From Microthrixaceae bacterium (GTDB lineage Bacteria > Actinomycetota > Acidimicrobiia > Acidimicrobiales > Iamiaceae): a stretch of DNA of 64,000 nucleotides. The notes under the pieces are model-generated. The model was given only the letters and a program-made list of their open reading frames with translations. It was not told the origin of the DNA and ran no database searches. The translations under genes were made by a program, and so were the position numbers. The stretch's first letter is position 1; the number at the start of each line of letters is the position of its first letter. This document shows positions 33,665 to 43,502 of the stretch, piece by piece. The stretch spans positions 372,001 to 436,000 of the forward strand of contig JADJDU010000001.1 of the NCBI GenBank assembly GCA_016702505.1, given 5' to 3'.

Positions 33665-36397
33665 TCAGTCTCGCCGCCCGATGTTCACCGGCACCGGGTT
33701 GTTTGCCTCTCGCTGTTCTGGTCGGGAGGTGACGGCTGCGGTGGCGAACTCGATGAAGGACTCCTTGATGGTGCCCTCCTTGGGTTTGATCCCGGCCCGC
33801 GACAGCCGGGAATCGAGCTCCCAGTTGATACCCAAGCTGTTGAGCTCGGGATGGATGCCCATAGCCCAGTCGTTGATCCCGGCGGTGTCGTCGACCTTCA
33901 GGTCTGTGGGCCCGTAGGTGGACAGGTGAGGAACCACCGAATGCCAGTCGCCGGAAGGGTCAATGGCCCTGGCCTCGCTGATGGCCTGGGTCCAGGCCAC
34001 GATGTCGTGATCGAGCTGGAGGACCTGCGGGAAGGTCCGTCCGTAGGCGGGGAGTAGGCCGGCCTGGACGGCCAAGACGGTATGCAACGCCGAGTCGTCG
34101 GCCACACCCAACTCCTCGACGGCGAGGCGTCCCAGGTCGTGCATGATCGCCTGCCAGCTGAAGACGGGTGCCATCAGGTCGGTGGAGAAGCGATCGATGG
34201 CCGTGAGTGCCGGCCACCTATTGGGGTGCTGGCGGGTCAAGACGCTGATGGTCCTATACACGTCCATCTCGCTCTTACCGGTCTCGTGGCTCAGGAAACG
34301 AGCCGCGTGACGGAGCATCCCGAAGTTCTCATACGCCATGAACGACAGGCGCATGAGCCGCATCTCGTTGTAGTCCTCGCGGGTGTAGCTCTTGGTGGAC
34401 ACGAGCACGGAGTTGTGTCCAGGGCGAAGCGGCTCAGCTACCTCGATCTGGTTGGCCTCCATGTACTCAGGTGAGTTCATGGGACTGTTGACCAGGAGCG
34501 TGGTCAGGTTGATGCGAGCGGGGACGGAACGGTTGATGCACTCCTGGAGGTCGTTGGCCAGCGAATCCGGGGTCTGACCCGGGAGCCCCATCATGAGCTC
34601 GACCATCAGCGGCAGGTGGGCCTTGCGCATCTCGTCGGCGATGGCGTCGTACTTCTCGGTCTTGATGTTGGAACGCCGGACCGTCTCCAGGGTGCTGGGG
34701 TCCATGGTCTGGAGCGACAGGACGCCGGTGGAGAGGATTCCGGCCTCGGAGAGGATCGTGATGATCTTGCGGAGGTACTTGGTGGTGTTCTTGGCGTAGG
34801 AGACGCCGAACGATGCCGGGTAGCCGTTGGAGCGGTGGGCATCGGCCACGTGTTGGGAGACCTCTACGTCTCGTTCGAAGATGCCGAAGTTCGCATCGGC
34901 CAGGCCGAGGGTCTCGATCTTGTTGGCCGCGCACCAGTCGATCTCGGAAAGGATGCGGTCCATCGAGAACTTGCGGATGCGGCTGTTCGTGGCCGACCCC
35001 CAGTCGCAGAAGGCACAGCTGTAAGGGCAGCCTCGGATGGTCTCGAGGGTGACGCCGGACATAGGGATCTCGCCGTACATGTCGAACAACCCGGTCAGGA
35101 CCGCGCTGGGCAGGTGCTCGAAATCGACCTGACGTTCCCGGTCTGGGGTCCTGATCAGCTGGTCGCCGAGGCGATAGGTGAGGCCCGGAACGCCATCGAG
35201 GACCGACAGGTCCGGCTCGGCAGCCCCGATCACCGAAGTCAGCGCCGCCAAGGCCTCGGCTGCGGTCTGTTCGCCCTCGCCGCGGATCAGAACGTCGACG
35301 TGAGGGTTGGCCTCCATGTGGGCGATGGAGTCACCCTCGTACTTGGGGGCGTCGGGGCCACCGTGGATAGTGATGCTCGACGGGCTGAGGGCCTTGATCT
35401 TGGCGGAGGCCACCAAGCACTGCTGGTGAGACCAGATGTAATCGGAGCAGAGGTAGATCGCGGGTTCGGACGTGAACTCGTCGAGGCGGTCGTCTGACCA
35501 GATCCAGTCGGTCCTGAACTGGTAGTGCTCCTCCAACCGTCCGTTCTCATAGGCCTTGGCGAAGGCAACGACCGAGCCGACACCGGCCGGCGCCATCAGG
35601 TCGAAGGCCACCGGGATCACCTTGGTGCGCTTCTGGCCGGTAACCCGTTCACGCTCGGCTTCCTCGGCCGACTGCTTGGCCGCGTACTTGGCTGCCACTC
35701 GGTGAGCGATCTCGTCTCTATTGATCAGATCGAAGTCGTCTTGGTCCTCGGGGCTGACCTCGTCGTTGCCATCGGGGAGGGGAGCGCGCCGTCGGAGGCT
35801 GCCTGTTGCCTCCAAGTCGCCAACGAGCTGGGCGAACTCCTCAGCCGACATGATGGGACGACCGTGGGCTGTCGGCAGTGCTTGGAGCGCCGCGCTCAGC
35901 GTGGTGGGTCGGCAGAGGGTGCCGATGGCCGCAACCTCGGTGGCGGTGAGCGCTGCGACCCGGCGGTTCTCATGGTCGATCAACTCGAAGACCCCGTTGC
36001 GGAGCCGAACCGTCTGGGGCGTGGGCAGCCAGACGTGGTCCTCGACGTTGAGGTCCACGCGAGTTCCGGTGCGAGCCGCGGGATGGTCTTCGATCGCCAT
36101 GTGACGTTGAGGTTCACCGGCGCTGAGGTGCAGTGAATAGACCAGGTCCATGATGAACGCGGCCATGTCGTCTTCTGACACGCCGGTCTGGTCGACAACC
36201 TGCATCTTGGCTTCGACCGCGGTGGGCGGTTCGTCGAGGCTGAGAAGGGCGAGCGTCTCCAGGTGAGGGTGGCCGATCGGCCAGACAACGTTGTTGCGCT
36301 CGAGGCACGTTCCCTCGCTGCGGAACGACACCACGCAGGTGGCGTTGATGAACAGGTGAGGTTCAGCCTGGGATCCCTGTTCGGCCGTTGCGTCCAT
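33665..36397 (-). CDS. B12-binding-type radical SAM protein with N-terminal PqqD-like region
   Basis: 910 aa from the ATG at 36397 (MDATAEQG). Residues ~10-210 contain two stretches like small winged-helix PqqD/RRE units (HLETLALLSLDEPPTAVEAKM and GVFELIDHENRRVAALTATEV). Residues ~290-420 look like a cobalamin-binding Rossmann region (SSITIHGGPDAPKYEGD, HVDVLIRGEGEQTAAEAL). The radical SAM core has RGCPYSCAFCDW with C457, C461 and C464, then LGLADANFGIFERD and LMVELMMGLPGQTPDSL. The ~220-aa C-terminus is unassigned. Such enzymes methylate or rearrange unreactive carbons. The substrate is unknown; the N-terminal domains hint at a peptide, but no precursor gene was found. Confidence 0.8.
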   Translation of the reverse strand: MDATAEQGSQAEPHLFINATCVVSFRSEGTCLERNNVVWPIGHPHLETLALLSLDEPPTAVEAKMQVVDQTGVSEDDMAAFIMDLVYSLHLSAGEPQRHMAIEDHPAARTGTRVDLNVEDHVWLPTPQTVRLRNGVFELIDHENRRVAALTATEVAAIGTLCRPTTLSAALQALPTAHGRPIMSAEEFAQLVGDLEATGSLRRRAPLPDGNDEVSPEDQDDFDLINRDEIAHRVAAKYAAKQSAEEAERERVTGQKRTKVIPVAFDLMAPAGVGSVVAFAKAYENGRLEEHYQFRTDWIWSDDRLDEFTSEPAIYLCSDYIWSHQQCLVASAKIKALSPSSITIHGGPDAPKYEGDSIAHMEANPHVDVLIRGEGEQTAAEALAALTSVIGAAEPDLSVLDGVPGLTYRLGDQLIRTPDRERQVDFEHLPSAVLTGLFDMYGEIPMSGVTLETIRGCPYSCAFCDWGSATNSRIRKFSMDRILSEIDWCAANKIETLGLADANFGIFERDVEVSQHVADAHRSNGYPASFGVSYAKNTTKYLRKIITILSEAGILSTGVLSLQTMDPSTLETVRRSNIKTEKYDAIADEMRKAHLPLMVELMMGLPGQTPDSLANDLQECINRSVPARINLTTLLVNSPMNSPEYMEANQIEVAEPLRPGHNSVLVSTKSYTREDYNEMRLMRLSFMAYENFGMLRHAARFLSHETGKSEMDVYRTISVLTRQHPNRWPALTAIDRFSTDLMAPVFSWQAIMHDLGRLAVEELGVADDSALHTVLAVQAGLLPAYGRTFPQVLQLDHDIVAWTQAISEARAIDPSGDWHSVVPHLSTYGPTDLKVDDTAGINDWAMGIHPELNSLGINWELDSRLSRAGIKPKEGTIKESFIEFATAAVTSRPEQREANNPVPVNIGRRD

Positions 36398-36528
36398 TGT
36401 TCCTCCGCTCGCGAATCCGCGGAGCATCCGCGGCCCCCACTGCGAGCCGCCGATCCTAATGCTGACTCGTCGGCGCGGCAACGGACCGCGTTCGGCGCGT
36501 TCCGACGGCCGCGACGGTCAGCCCTGGA

Positions 36529-37419
36529 TCAGGGTGTCGAGTTGGCGAACTGATCGAAAGCGGCGAACAACGCTGGCCGCTCATGTTCGGCGCGGAGGCG
36601 CAGTGCCAGACGTCGGCTCGTCAACAAGAGCTCACGGGCGGCCCGGCCCGGCCACGGGCGGGGCAGAAGCTCAGGTGGCAGCAAGGGGTCACGAATGAAC
36701 ACCTCCTGGAAGGCGATGACCATGCGCAGAGCCCCCGGTAGGAAGTCGGTGTCGGCGATGCGGTCCCGGCGGGCCCTCAGCTTCTCCAGCGTGGGAACCA
36801 CGTCCTCGTGATCGGTGACGAAACGGCTGTAGGCGGCCGCGATCTCATCGACGGGCCACAACGAGCGAGCCAGGTCGCGGGCTGACTTCACCCCGCCCAC
36901 CTCCAGGTCCTGGGTGCTGGCCAGGGTGAGGCGATCAGCCACGTTCAGCTCAGCCGCCAGGGCCCGAACCTCCTCCTCCCATGGATGGGGTGACACGTAC
37001 ATCCCGTTGTTGATCGGTGCCCCACCCTCGTCGAGGAGTCGGTCTCTCAGTCGGTCTCTGGCCGACCGCAGGTTCTCGGGAACGGCGAAGGCCACCAGGT
37101 GCCAGGTGCCGTCCCAGCCCTGACCGCGGCTGTCTTGTCGGTAGGCCATCTCGTGGCGTCGCATCGAGCCGAGGTGGAGCTCGTTGCCGCGAGGGGTTGT
37201 GCGGTAGCTGGCCTGGCGCCCGCTTCCCTCGCGAACGAGCAGGCCCTCGGTCACCAGCCTCCGGAGACACGAGCGAAGCTGCTCGTCGGTGTGGCCGCAT
37301 GCCTCGGCCACGCCGTAGAGATCGGGACCATCGATCGAACCGTCGGGCCGGACCATGCCGAACACCAGCACTCTGGTCGGAATTTCCACGGCCGTGACTC
37401 TCACGACCGCAATGCTCAC
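36529..37419 (-). CDS. PaaX-like transcriptional regulator
   Basis: 296 aa from the GTG at 37419; the ORF runs on upstream only as antisense to the thiolase. The N-terminal winged helix is VLVFGMVRPDGSIDGPDLYGVAEACGHTDEQLRSCLRRLVTEGLLVREG. The central TWHLVAFAVPENLRSARDRLRDRLLDEGGAPINNGMYVSPHPWEEEV and the C-terminal AYSRFV/LPGALRMVIAFQEVFIRDPLLP are PaaX family features. PaaX repressors respond to phenylacetyl-CoA or related CoA esters. Divergent orientation to a thiolase (116 bp between starts) suggests control of that acyl-CoA step. Confidence 0.85.
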   Translation of the reverse strand: MSIAVVRVTAVEIPTRVLVFGMVRPDGSIDGPDLYGVAEACGHTDEQLRSCLRRLVTEGLLVREGSGRQASYRTTPRGNELHLGSMRRHEMAYRQDSRGQGWDGTWHLVAFAVPENLRSARDRLRDRLLDEGGAPINNGMYVSPHPWEEEVRALAAELNVADRLTLASTQDLEVGGVKSARDLARSLWPVDEIAAAYSRFVTDHEDVVPTLEKLRARRDRIADTDFLPGALRMVIAFQEVFIRDPLLPPELLPRPWPGRAARELLLTSRRLALRLRAEHERPALFAAFDQFANSTP

Positions 37420-37534
37420 CGGCTGATCGCACCCGGTCAAGCCGGTCGAGCGAACGGGGGGTCGATTCAGGAGTCCGCGAGGGCACTTGCTAGACAGAGG
37501 GCCACCACAGGGGTAGCGAAAGAGGAGCCCACCC

Positions 37535-38755
37535 ATGCCCGAAGCCGTCATCGTCTCCGTCGCCCGTACGCCCATCGGCCGGGCCCAGAAGGGTTCGCTC
37601 AAGAACGAGCGGCCCGATGACCTCACTGCGTTCATCGTCGACACCGCCCTCAACAAGATCCCCGAGTTGGATCGCAACACGGTCGAGGACCTGATCTTGG
37701 GTTGCGGCCAGCCCGCCGGCGAGGCCGGCTACAACCTGGCTCGCATCGTCGCCATCCAGGCCGGAATGCCCACGGTTCCCGGTGTGACCGTGAACCGCTA
37801 CTGCTCGTCGTCGCTGATGTCGGTCCGCATGGCCGCTCAGGCCATCAAGGCCGGCGAGGGAGACGTGTTCATCGCCGCCGGCGTCGAGACCGTGAGCCGT
37901 TTCGTATACGGCTTCGCCGACAGCGGCCCTCAGAACCCCAAGCATGCTGCGGCCGTGGCCCGCACCGGTGAGCTCTCCGGTGGTGGCCAGGGAGCATGGA
38001 CCCCCTTCGATGGTGGCCTTCCCGATGTCTACATCGCCATGGGTCAGACCGCCGAGAACGTCGCCAGCTACAAGGGTGTCACCCGTGAGGAGCAGGACCA
38101 GTTCGCGGCCCTTTCCCAGCAGCGGGCCACCGCCTCGCTCGAGAGCGGTTTCTGGGAGAACGAGATCACCCCGGTCACCACCACCGACGACGAGGGCAAC
38201 GAGGTGATCGTCACCAAGGACGACGGCATCCGGGCCGGCACGACTGCCGAGGGTCTAGCTGGCCTGAAGCCGGTGTTCCGCCCCGACGGTACCGTCACCG
38301 CCGGAAACGCCTGCCCCCTCAACGACGGCGCGGCGGCCGTGGTCGTGATGAGCGACACGCGCGCCAAGGCTCTGGGCCTCACCCCGCTGGCCCGCGTGGT
38401 CTCTTCGGGTGTGTCGGGTCTGGATCCCGAGATCATGGGCCTGGGCCCGATCGAGGCTTCCCGCCAGGCTCTGGCCCGGGCCGGGATGACCATCGACGAT
38501 GTCGACCTGGTCGAGATCAACGAGGCGTTCGCGGCCCAGGTCATCCCGTCGGCCCGTGAGCTCGGCATCGAGTGGGACAAGCTCAACGTGAACGGCGGCG
38601 CCATCGCCATCGGCCACCCCTTCGGCATGACCGGCGCCCGCATCATCAACACGCTGATCAACGGCCTTCAGAAGGACGACAAGACCATCGGCCTGGAGAC
38701 CATGTGCGTGGGTGGCGGCCAGGGCATGGCCATGATCATCGAGCGCCTCTCCTGA
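37535..38755 (+). CDS. Acetyl-CoA C-acetyltransferase (thiolase)
   Basis: 406 aa. The catalytic triad is intact: nucleophile Cys 90 in NRYCSSSLMS, His 361 in GGAIAIGHPFGMTGAR and Cys 391 in CVGGGQG. EINEAFAAQ is also present. It cleaves 3-ketoacyl-CoA, or condenses acetyl-CoA in reverse. An AGAGGAG ribosome site lies 9 nt before the ATG. Divergent from the PaaX-like regulator. It resembles FadA5/FadA6-type thiolases in general layout, so it could serve fatty-acid or sterol degradation; this is a family-level call only. Confidence 0.92.
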   Translation: MPEAVIVSVARTPIGRAQKGSLKNERPDDLTAFIVDTALNKIPELDRNTVEDLILGCGQPAGEAGYNLARIVAIQAGMPTVPGVTVNRYCSSSLMSVRMAAQAIKAGEGDVFIAAGVETVSRFVYGFADSGPQNPKHAAAVARTGELSGGGQGAWTPFDGGLPDVYIAMGQTAENVASYKGVTREEQDQFAALSQQRATASLESGFWENEITPVTTTDDEGNEVIVTKDDGIRAGTTAEGLAGLKPVFRPDGTVTAGNACPLNDGAAAVVVMSDTRAKALGLTPLARVVSSGVSGLDPEIMGLGPIEASRQALARAGMTIDDVDLVEINEAFAAQVIPSARELGIEWDKLNVNGGAIAIGHPFGMTGARIINTLINGLQKDDKTIGLETMCVGGGQGMAMIIERLS

Positions 38756-38796
38756 CGTCGAGGCTCGGGACCTGTCGCCCGAGCTAGCGATCTACG

Positions 38797-38841
38797 CTGT
38801 GGCTGGTATCCGATTGTCGGGTACCAGCCACAGGCGGTTTT
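38797..38841 (+). terminator. Intrinsic terminator after the thiolase
   Basis: A 12-bp perfect stem CTGTGGCTGGTA / TACCAGCCACAG with a 13-nt loop, followed within 5 nt by TTTT. It starts 41 bp after the thiolase stop. Confidence 0.75.
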
Positions 38842-38888
38842 GGACCCTGAACGCGAGGCTGCCGCGCCGATGACCTTTGGAGAGGGCC

Positions 38889-41006
38889 TTGAGTAGCAGC
38901 TTCATCACCTTTGCCTCGGGACTAGTCCTGCTTGGCGTCGCCGTCGGAGTCGTGGCCTTCGGGTCCTGGGGGGCGGCGCGCCGCCTATTGCCGGACTGGC
39001 GCGGTCTGCCATTGGCGCTGGCGTCAACCGTCATCACCTTGACTTGCATGGTCGGTGTTGTGCAGGTGATCGGATCGGTCGGTCAGTTCGGCCGGGGCCC
39101 GGCCTTCGTCGGCCTGATCGCGGTGGGGGCGGGCCTGTGGTCCTGGGGCAGAAGTGAACGGGCGTCATCTCGTCCCGAAGGTCCGAAGCCCTCCGACATC
39201 GGACCTCCGACGGTCAGCCCGAGGTTGCACCGGCTCGACCTCGGGTTTGCCGCGGTAGCCGTCGTCGTGGTGGTCGCGGAGTGGGGGCAGCGAACCTGGT
39301 GGGCCCTCAACCACGGGATCCACACCATCGATTCTCTCTGGTACCACCTTCCGGTGGCGGCAAGGTGGGTGCAAACCGGTTCGATCACGCCACTCCACTA
39401 CCTGGAAGACGAAGCTCTCACCACCTTTTTCCCGGGCAACGGCTCTATCTTCCATGCCATCGGAATGAGCTTCTTGGGTATCGACATCCTGTCGGTCTTC
39501 ATGAACCTCGGATGGCTGGCCTTTGGCCTCATGGCCGCCTGGTGTCTAGGTCGGCCGTTCGGTACCTCCTGGCTGTCGGTGGGTGCTGCCGCGATCGGGT
39601 TCACCACCCCAAGCCTGATGGCCACCCAGCCCGGTGGGGCCTACAACGACACCATGGGCATCGCCCTGCTGCTGGCTTCGTTGGCATTGCTCGCCAACGG
39701 ACACCAGGGCGGAGGTCGATTCGACAGGGCCGCCCTCGCCCTGGCTTCGATAGCGGCCGGGCTCGCGGTGGGTACCAAGTTCCAGTTCCTGCTCCCGGTT
39801 GGTGCGCTGAGCTTGGCCGTGGTTATCGCATCATCCCGAGAATCTCGAATCCGGGTCAGCGCTTTGTGGGCTGGCGTGCTCGCGGTAACCGGCTCCTTTT
39901 GGTATCTGAGGAACTGGGTGATCGTGGGCAACCCGTTGCCACAGATGGAACTCGACCTGGGACCCCTCGAGTTCCACAAGACGCCGATCTTCACCAAGTT
40001 CTCGACCGTCGCCGCTCATCTCGGTAGCGCGTCGGACCGAGACCTCTACCTCTGGCCCGGTATGGACAAAGGGGTAGGTGCCTTGTGGTGGCTGCTGCTG
40101 GGAGGACTTGGTGTCCTGCTGATCGCGGGTTTGGTCACCGGGCTTCGAATGCAGCGGATCATCTGCCTGGTGGCGGGGATCACTGTTGCCGGCTTCCTGG
40201 TGACGCCGGCGATCCTCGGGTTTGGTGGCAAGTTGGTGTACTTCGGGGTCGTAACCCGGTATCTCGCCCCTGGGATCGTGCTCTCGGCGGTGGCGGCAGC
40301 GGCGGCGACTAGGGGCAGGGCCTCGGTTTGGCGCTACTGCACGATCGGCGTACTGGGTGTCTATTTGGTTTCGATCCAGGTGGAGGCCAGCGACTGGGAG
40401 GAGAACCTCGAGGCTGCAATCGACCAACCCATATGGGGCGTGGCGTCGTTGGTGTGGATCGGTTGGGCTGCTCTGGCGCTCGCCTTGGGGGTTGCGGCCA
40501 GACGGTGGCTTCCCAGGCTCGATCGCCGAGCCGTAATGGTGGGCGTCTGCGTTCTGGTGGTGGCTGGCGGGCTCGCATCGGTCACGGCTCGACGCGTCTA
40601 CCTTTCGAACCGGTACCAGGACTACGCCGGTGTGCTGAAGCTGATCGACCTCAGTTGGTCCTCCCGCTTCTCGGGAGAGCGGATCGGTATCGCCGGCACC
40701 CCTCTTCAGTACCCCGTGTACGGCCCGGATCAGGCCAACTACGTGCAGTACATCGGCGTACCCCAACCGCGATCGGGGTGGAGAACGGCGAAGACCTGCG
40801 AGGAGTGGCGCACCAGTATCAACGAAGGCCGGTTCACCCTCGTCGTGGTGCTCAGCGCCTGGTTCACGACGACACCGGTGGTCGACCTGGAATGGACCGG
40901 TGGCGACTCGGCCGCAGAGAAGATCTACGAGCGAGACAGCGCACGGGTGTTTCGAATCAACGGGAGCATGGACCCTGATGGATGCGAGGGAGACGGAAGT
41001 GGCTGA
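38889..41006 (+). CDS. GT-C-like integral membrane protein (glycosyltransferase family 39/83 type)
   Basis: About 705 aa if translation starts at the TTG at 38889; a TTG at 38877 is also possible, and no ATG is near. Roughly 11-13 membrane helices are visible. A first-loop pattern HGIHTIDSLWYHLPVAARWVQTG resembles the acidic loop (here DS, then ED) of polyprenyl-phosphate-sugar-dependent GT-C enzymes. FFPGNGSIFH and GGAYNDTMG in later loops fit as well. A soluble C-terminal segment (~130 aa) follows the last helix. Together with the downstream methyltransferases and GT2 it suggests a cell-envelope glycan assembly set. Donor and acceptor cannot be read from sequence. Confidence 0.7.
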   Translation: MSSSFITFASGLVLLGVAVGVVAFGSWGAARRLLPDWRGLPLALASTVITLTCMVGVVQVIGSVGQFGRGPAFVGLIAVGAGLWSWGRSERASSRPEGPKPSDIGPPTVSPRLHRLDLGFAAVAVVVVVAEWGQRTWWALNHGIHTIDSLWYHLPVAARWVQTGSITPLHYLEDEALTTFFPGNGSIFHAIGMSFLGIDILSVFMNLGWLAFGLMAAWCLGRPFGTSWLSVGAAAIGFTTPSLMATQPGGAYNDTMGIALLLASLALLANGHQGGGRFDRAALALASIAAGLAVGTKFQFLLPVGALSLAVVIASSRESRIRVSALWAGVLAVTGSFWYLRNWVIVGNPLPQMELDLGPLEFHKTPIFTKFSTVAAHLGSASDRDLYLWPGMDKGVGALWWLLLGGLGVLLIAGLVTGLRMQRIICLVAGITVAGFLVTPAILGFGGKLVYFGVVTRYLAPGIVLSAVAAAAATRGRASVWRYCTIGVLGVYLVSIQVEASDWEENLEAAIDQPIWGVASLVWIGWAALALALGVAARRWLPRLDRRAVMVGVCVLVVAGGLASVTARRVYLSNRYQDYAGVLKLIDLSWSSRFSGERIGIAGTPLQYPVYGPDQANYVQYIGVPQPRSGWRTAKTCEEWRTSINEGRFTLVVVLSAWFTTTPVVDLEWTGGDSAAEKIYERDSARVFRINGSMDPDGCEGDGSG

Positions 41007-41069
41007 CCGGCAACCCTGGTTCCGTGTAGTTCAAGTCGTGGATCGGTCCGATGAGGAAGGACGCCAGCC

Positions 41070-41708
41070 ATGAGCCAAAAGACCACGGGTATTCACCGGA
41101 TCCTCTCCGCGCCGTGGATATACCAGACCTATCAGCGGGCCATCGGCTCCCATCGCCTCTGGCAAGACGTCATCGCTCGGCTGGAGATCCCCAGCGGTGG
41201 CCGAATGCTCGACATCGGTTGCGGTCCCGGCGATGTGGTCCGGTATCTGAACGGCGTCGACTACGTCGGGTTCGATCTGAGCGAGCACTACGTGGCCCAG
41301 GCCCAGGACCGCTACGGCCGGGGTGGCGCGAAGTTCTTCTGCGCCGATGTGACAACGGTCAGCCCCGACGAACTGGGTGTGTTCGACGCCGTCCTCTCCC
41401 ACGGCGTGCTCCACCACGTGGACGACGACACCGCCCGGTCGATCTTTCACATCGCCAGCCGGGTGCTCCGGCCCGGCGGGAAGTTCGTGACCGTCGACGG
41501 CGGTTACGTGGAAGGACAGAGCCGGATGGCCCGGTTCCTCTTGGATCACGATCGAGGCCAGGACGTGCGCACCCCAGATGCCTATGCCGCTCTGGGTTCC
41601 GCGTCCTTCGAGGTGATCGAGGTGGATGTGGACCACAAGACCCTGAGGATCCCCTACACGATGGTGATCCTCAGGGCTTCCGAGCCCCGGCCCGTCGCCC
41701 ACCCCTAG
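41070..41708 (+). CDS. SAM-dependent methyltransferase (class I)
   Basis: 212 aa. Motif I is MLDIGCGPGDVVRYL (about 46-60). The acidic end of strand 2 is YVGFDLSEHY, FCADVTTVSP follows, and SHGVLHHVDDDTA then VLRPGGKFVTVDG complete the Rossmann methyltransferase pattern. It could methylate a lipid- or sugar-linked acceptor. It lies 63 bp after the GT-C-like gene and 31 bp before the GT2, on one strand, so a shared operon is likely. Confidence 0.88.
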   Translation: MSQKTTGIHRILSAPWIYQTYQRAIGSHRLWQDVIARLEIPSGGRMLDIGCGPGDVVRYLNGVDYVGFDLSEHYVAQAQDRYGRGGAKFFCADVTTVSPDELGVFDAVLSHGVLHHVDDDTARSIFHIASRVLRPGGKFVTVDGGYVEGQSRMARFLLDHDRGQDVRTPDAYAALGSASFEVIEVDVDHKTLRIPYTMVILRASEPRPVAHP

Positions 41709-41739
41709 GTTGCCGGTGGCGGCTGTAGGGTGCGAGGCC

Positions 41740-42680
41740 ATGGCGCCGGTGTTCTCCTTCGTGATCCCGGTGTTGAACGAGCAGGAGACGTTGCCCGAGC
41801 TGGCCCGTCGCTTGGACCCCATCCTCGATTCGCTCGATGGTCCTTCCGAGGTCGTGCTGGTGGACGACGGCTCCACTGATGCTTCCTTCGAGATCATGCG
41901 GTCGCTGAGCGATGCTGACCCTCGCTACGTGGTGGTTCGCCTCACCCGAAACTTCGGTCACCAGATGGCCATCAGCGCGGGCCTGGAGCATGCATCCGGG
42001 GATGCGGTGATCATCATGGACGCCGATCTCCAGGACCCGCCCGAGGTGGTGTTGGCCCTGGTCGACAAGTGGCGGGAGGGGTTCCAGGTCGTCTACGCCG
42101 TGCGTGACGAGCGTACGGGGAGTCACGGACCAAGCTGGCCACGGCACGGTGGTTCTACCGGGTGCTGGGGCGGATGAGCGACGTCGAGATCCCGCGCGAC
42201 GCCGGAGATTTCCGCTTGGTCGATCGGCGGGTGGTGGACACAGTCAACGCCATGCCCGAACACCGGCGGTACCTGCGCGGTATGTTCGCCTGGGTCGGAT
42301 ACGACCAGGTCGGGGTGCGCTACGTCCGCGAAGCCCGACATGCTGGGGTCACCAAGTTCCCGATGCGACGGATGTTGGCCTTCGCCGCCGATGGCATCGT
42401 GTCGTTCTCTACCGTCCCGCTTCGCCTGGTGATGATGCTGGGGTTCTTCGTGTCGTTCGTGTCGGTGCTGGCCGCCGGGTTCGGGGTGGTGGCCAAGATC
42501 GCATCCTTCGACGTGGTGCCAGGGTGGGCCTCGATCGTGGTTCCGATGGGGGTCATCGGCGGGGTTCAACTGGTGGTGCTCGGCGTGATCGGTGAGTACA
42601 TCGCCCGCATCTACGACGAGGTGAAGCAGCGGCCGCTCTACCTCGTCCGCGAAGTCGTTCGTACCGACAGTCGACCATGA
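41740..42680 (+). pseudogene. GT2 family glycosyltransferase, DPM1/GtrB-like (one-base frameshift)
   Basis: Two frames make one ~313-aa protein. The N-terminal part has FSFVIPVLNEQETLP, VLVDDGSTD and the donor-binding DADLQDPPE. The second frame carries DAGDFRLVDRRVVDTV, PEHRRYLRGMFAWVGY and two C-terminal membrane helices ending in GEYIARIYDEVKQRPLY. Restoring one G in the GGGG run at 42117-42120 gives RDERTGESRTKLATARWFYRVLGRMS, a perfect join. The break is therefore almost certainly a homopolymer error or a very recent mutation. Such enzymes move a sugar from a nucleotide to polyprenyl phosphate, which would feed the GT-C-like protein. The start at 41740 is chosen over 41710. Confidence 0.88.
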
Positions 42681-43369
42681 CCGCGCAGTTCGACCGGCAC
42701 GCCCGGAGCTATTCCGACGAGGTCAGCGCCTCGGTCTCATTCAGCGGTCAGGACGTGGAGTTCTTCGCTCGCTGCAAGGCCGACCATCTGGTCGATCTGT
42801 CCCGCCGACACCTCGGCGACCTGGAGCGGATGCGGGTGCTCGACGTCGGCTGCGGGGTGGGCGTCACCGATGCCGCCCTTGGCGGAGTCTTCGGGGAGCT
42901 TCACGGGGTCGACGTGTCCGGCGAGGCTGTGGCACGGGCCGGGTTGGACAACCCCGCCGTCAACTATGCCGTGTTCGACGGTCACCGCTTGCCGTACCCG
43001 GATGGGGCCTTCGACATGGCTTTCACCATTTGTGTGCTGCACCACGTCGAGACCCCCGACCGGCTGGCCTTCACCCGGGAGATGACCCGCGTTGTCAGGC
43101 CTGGCGGGATCGTGGCTGTGTTCGAACACAACCCTTTCAACCCGCTGACCCGGGTGGCGGTGAGCAGGTGTGAGTTCGACGAGGGAGTCGAACTGCTTTC
43201 CCGCGCCGAGGCCAAGCGGCTGTTGGTCGACGCTGGCATGGAACCGATCGAGAGCCGCTACATACTCTTTCTGCCCTTCGCCGGTGGGTGGGCGAGACGA
43301 GTGGATCAGCGGTTGTGGCGCCTACCGATCGGTGCCCAGCACTACGAGGCGGCCCGCCGGCCCCGATGA
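42677..43369 (+). CDS. SAM-dependent methyltransferase (class I)
   Basis: 230 aa. VLDVGCGVGVTDAAL (motif I), HGVDVSGEAVA, FDGHRLPYPDGAFDMAFTICVLHHVETPDR and RVVRPGGIVAVFEHNPFNPLTR are the methyltransferase-11 pattern. The start overlaps the GT2 stop by 4 nt, so the two genes are translationally coupled. The C-terminal FLPFAGGWARRVDQRLWRLPIGAQH may contact a membrane or the glycolipid substrate. Specific acceptor unknown. Confidence 0.88.
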   Translation: MTAQFDRHARSYSDEVSASVSFSGQDVEFFARCKADHLVDLSRRHLGDLERMRVLDVGCGVGVTDAALGGVFGELHGVDVSGEAVARAGLDNPAVNYAVFDGHRLPYPDGAFDMAFTICVLHHVETPDRLAFTREMTRVVRPGGIVAVFEHNPFNPLTRVAVSRCEFDEGVELLSRAEAKRLLVDAGMEPIESRYILFLPFAGGWARRVDQRLWRLPIGAQHYEAARRPR

Positions 43370-43455
43370 CTTCAGCGACCTACGTCGCTCACGTCTCGAA
43401 CTGCCTCAGCCGCGATCTGTCGAAAAGCTCTGCCTAGGTGGTCCGTCAGGTGGCG

Positions 43456-43491
43456 GGTCTGACCGCGTCGCACCAGCGACGCGGTCAGACC
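43456..43491. terminator. 16-bp perfect hairpin between convergent genes
   Basis: GGTCTGACCGCGTCGC and its exact complement flank an ACCA loop. It lies 87 bp after the methyltransferase stop and 12 bp before the acyltransferase stop, without a T-run on either side. Likely a shared terminator. Confidence 0.7.
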
Positions 43492-43502
43492 GGAGGCGCG
43501 GG

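Noticed and set aside
38871..38897. ATG-started 8-codon frame just before the GT-C-like gene as its start
   Set aside because: It hits a TAG after eight codons (MTFGEGLE), so it cannot be the start of the long protein. A TTG start is more likely.
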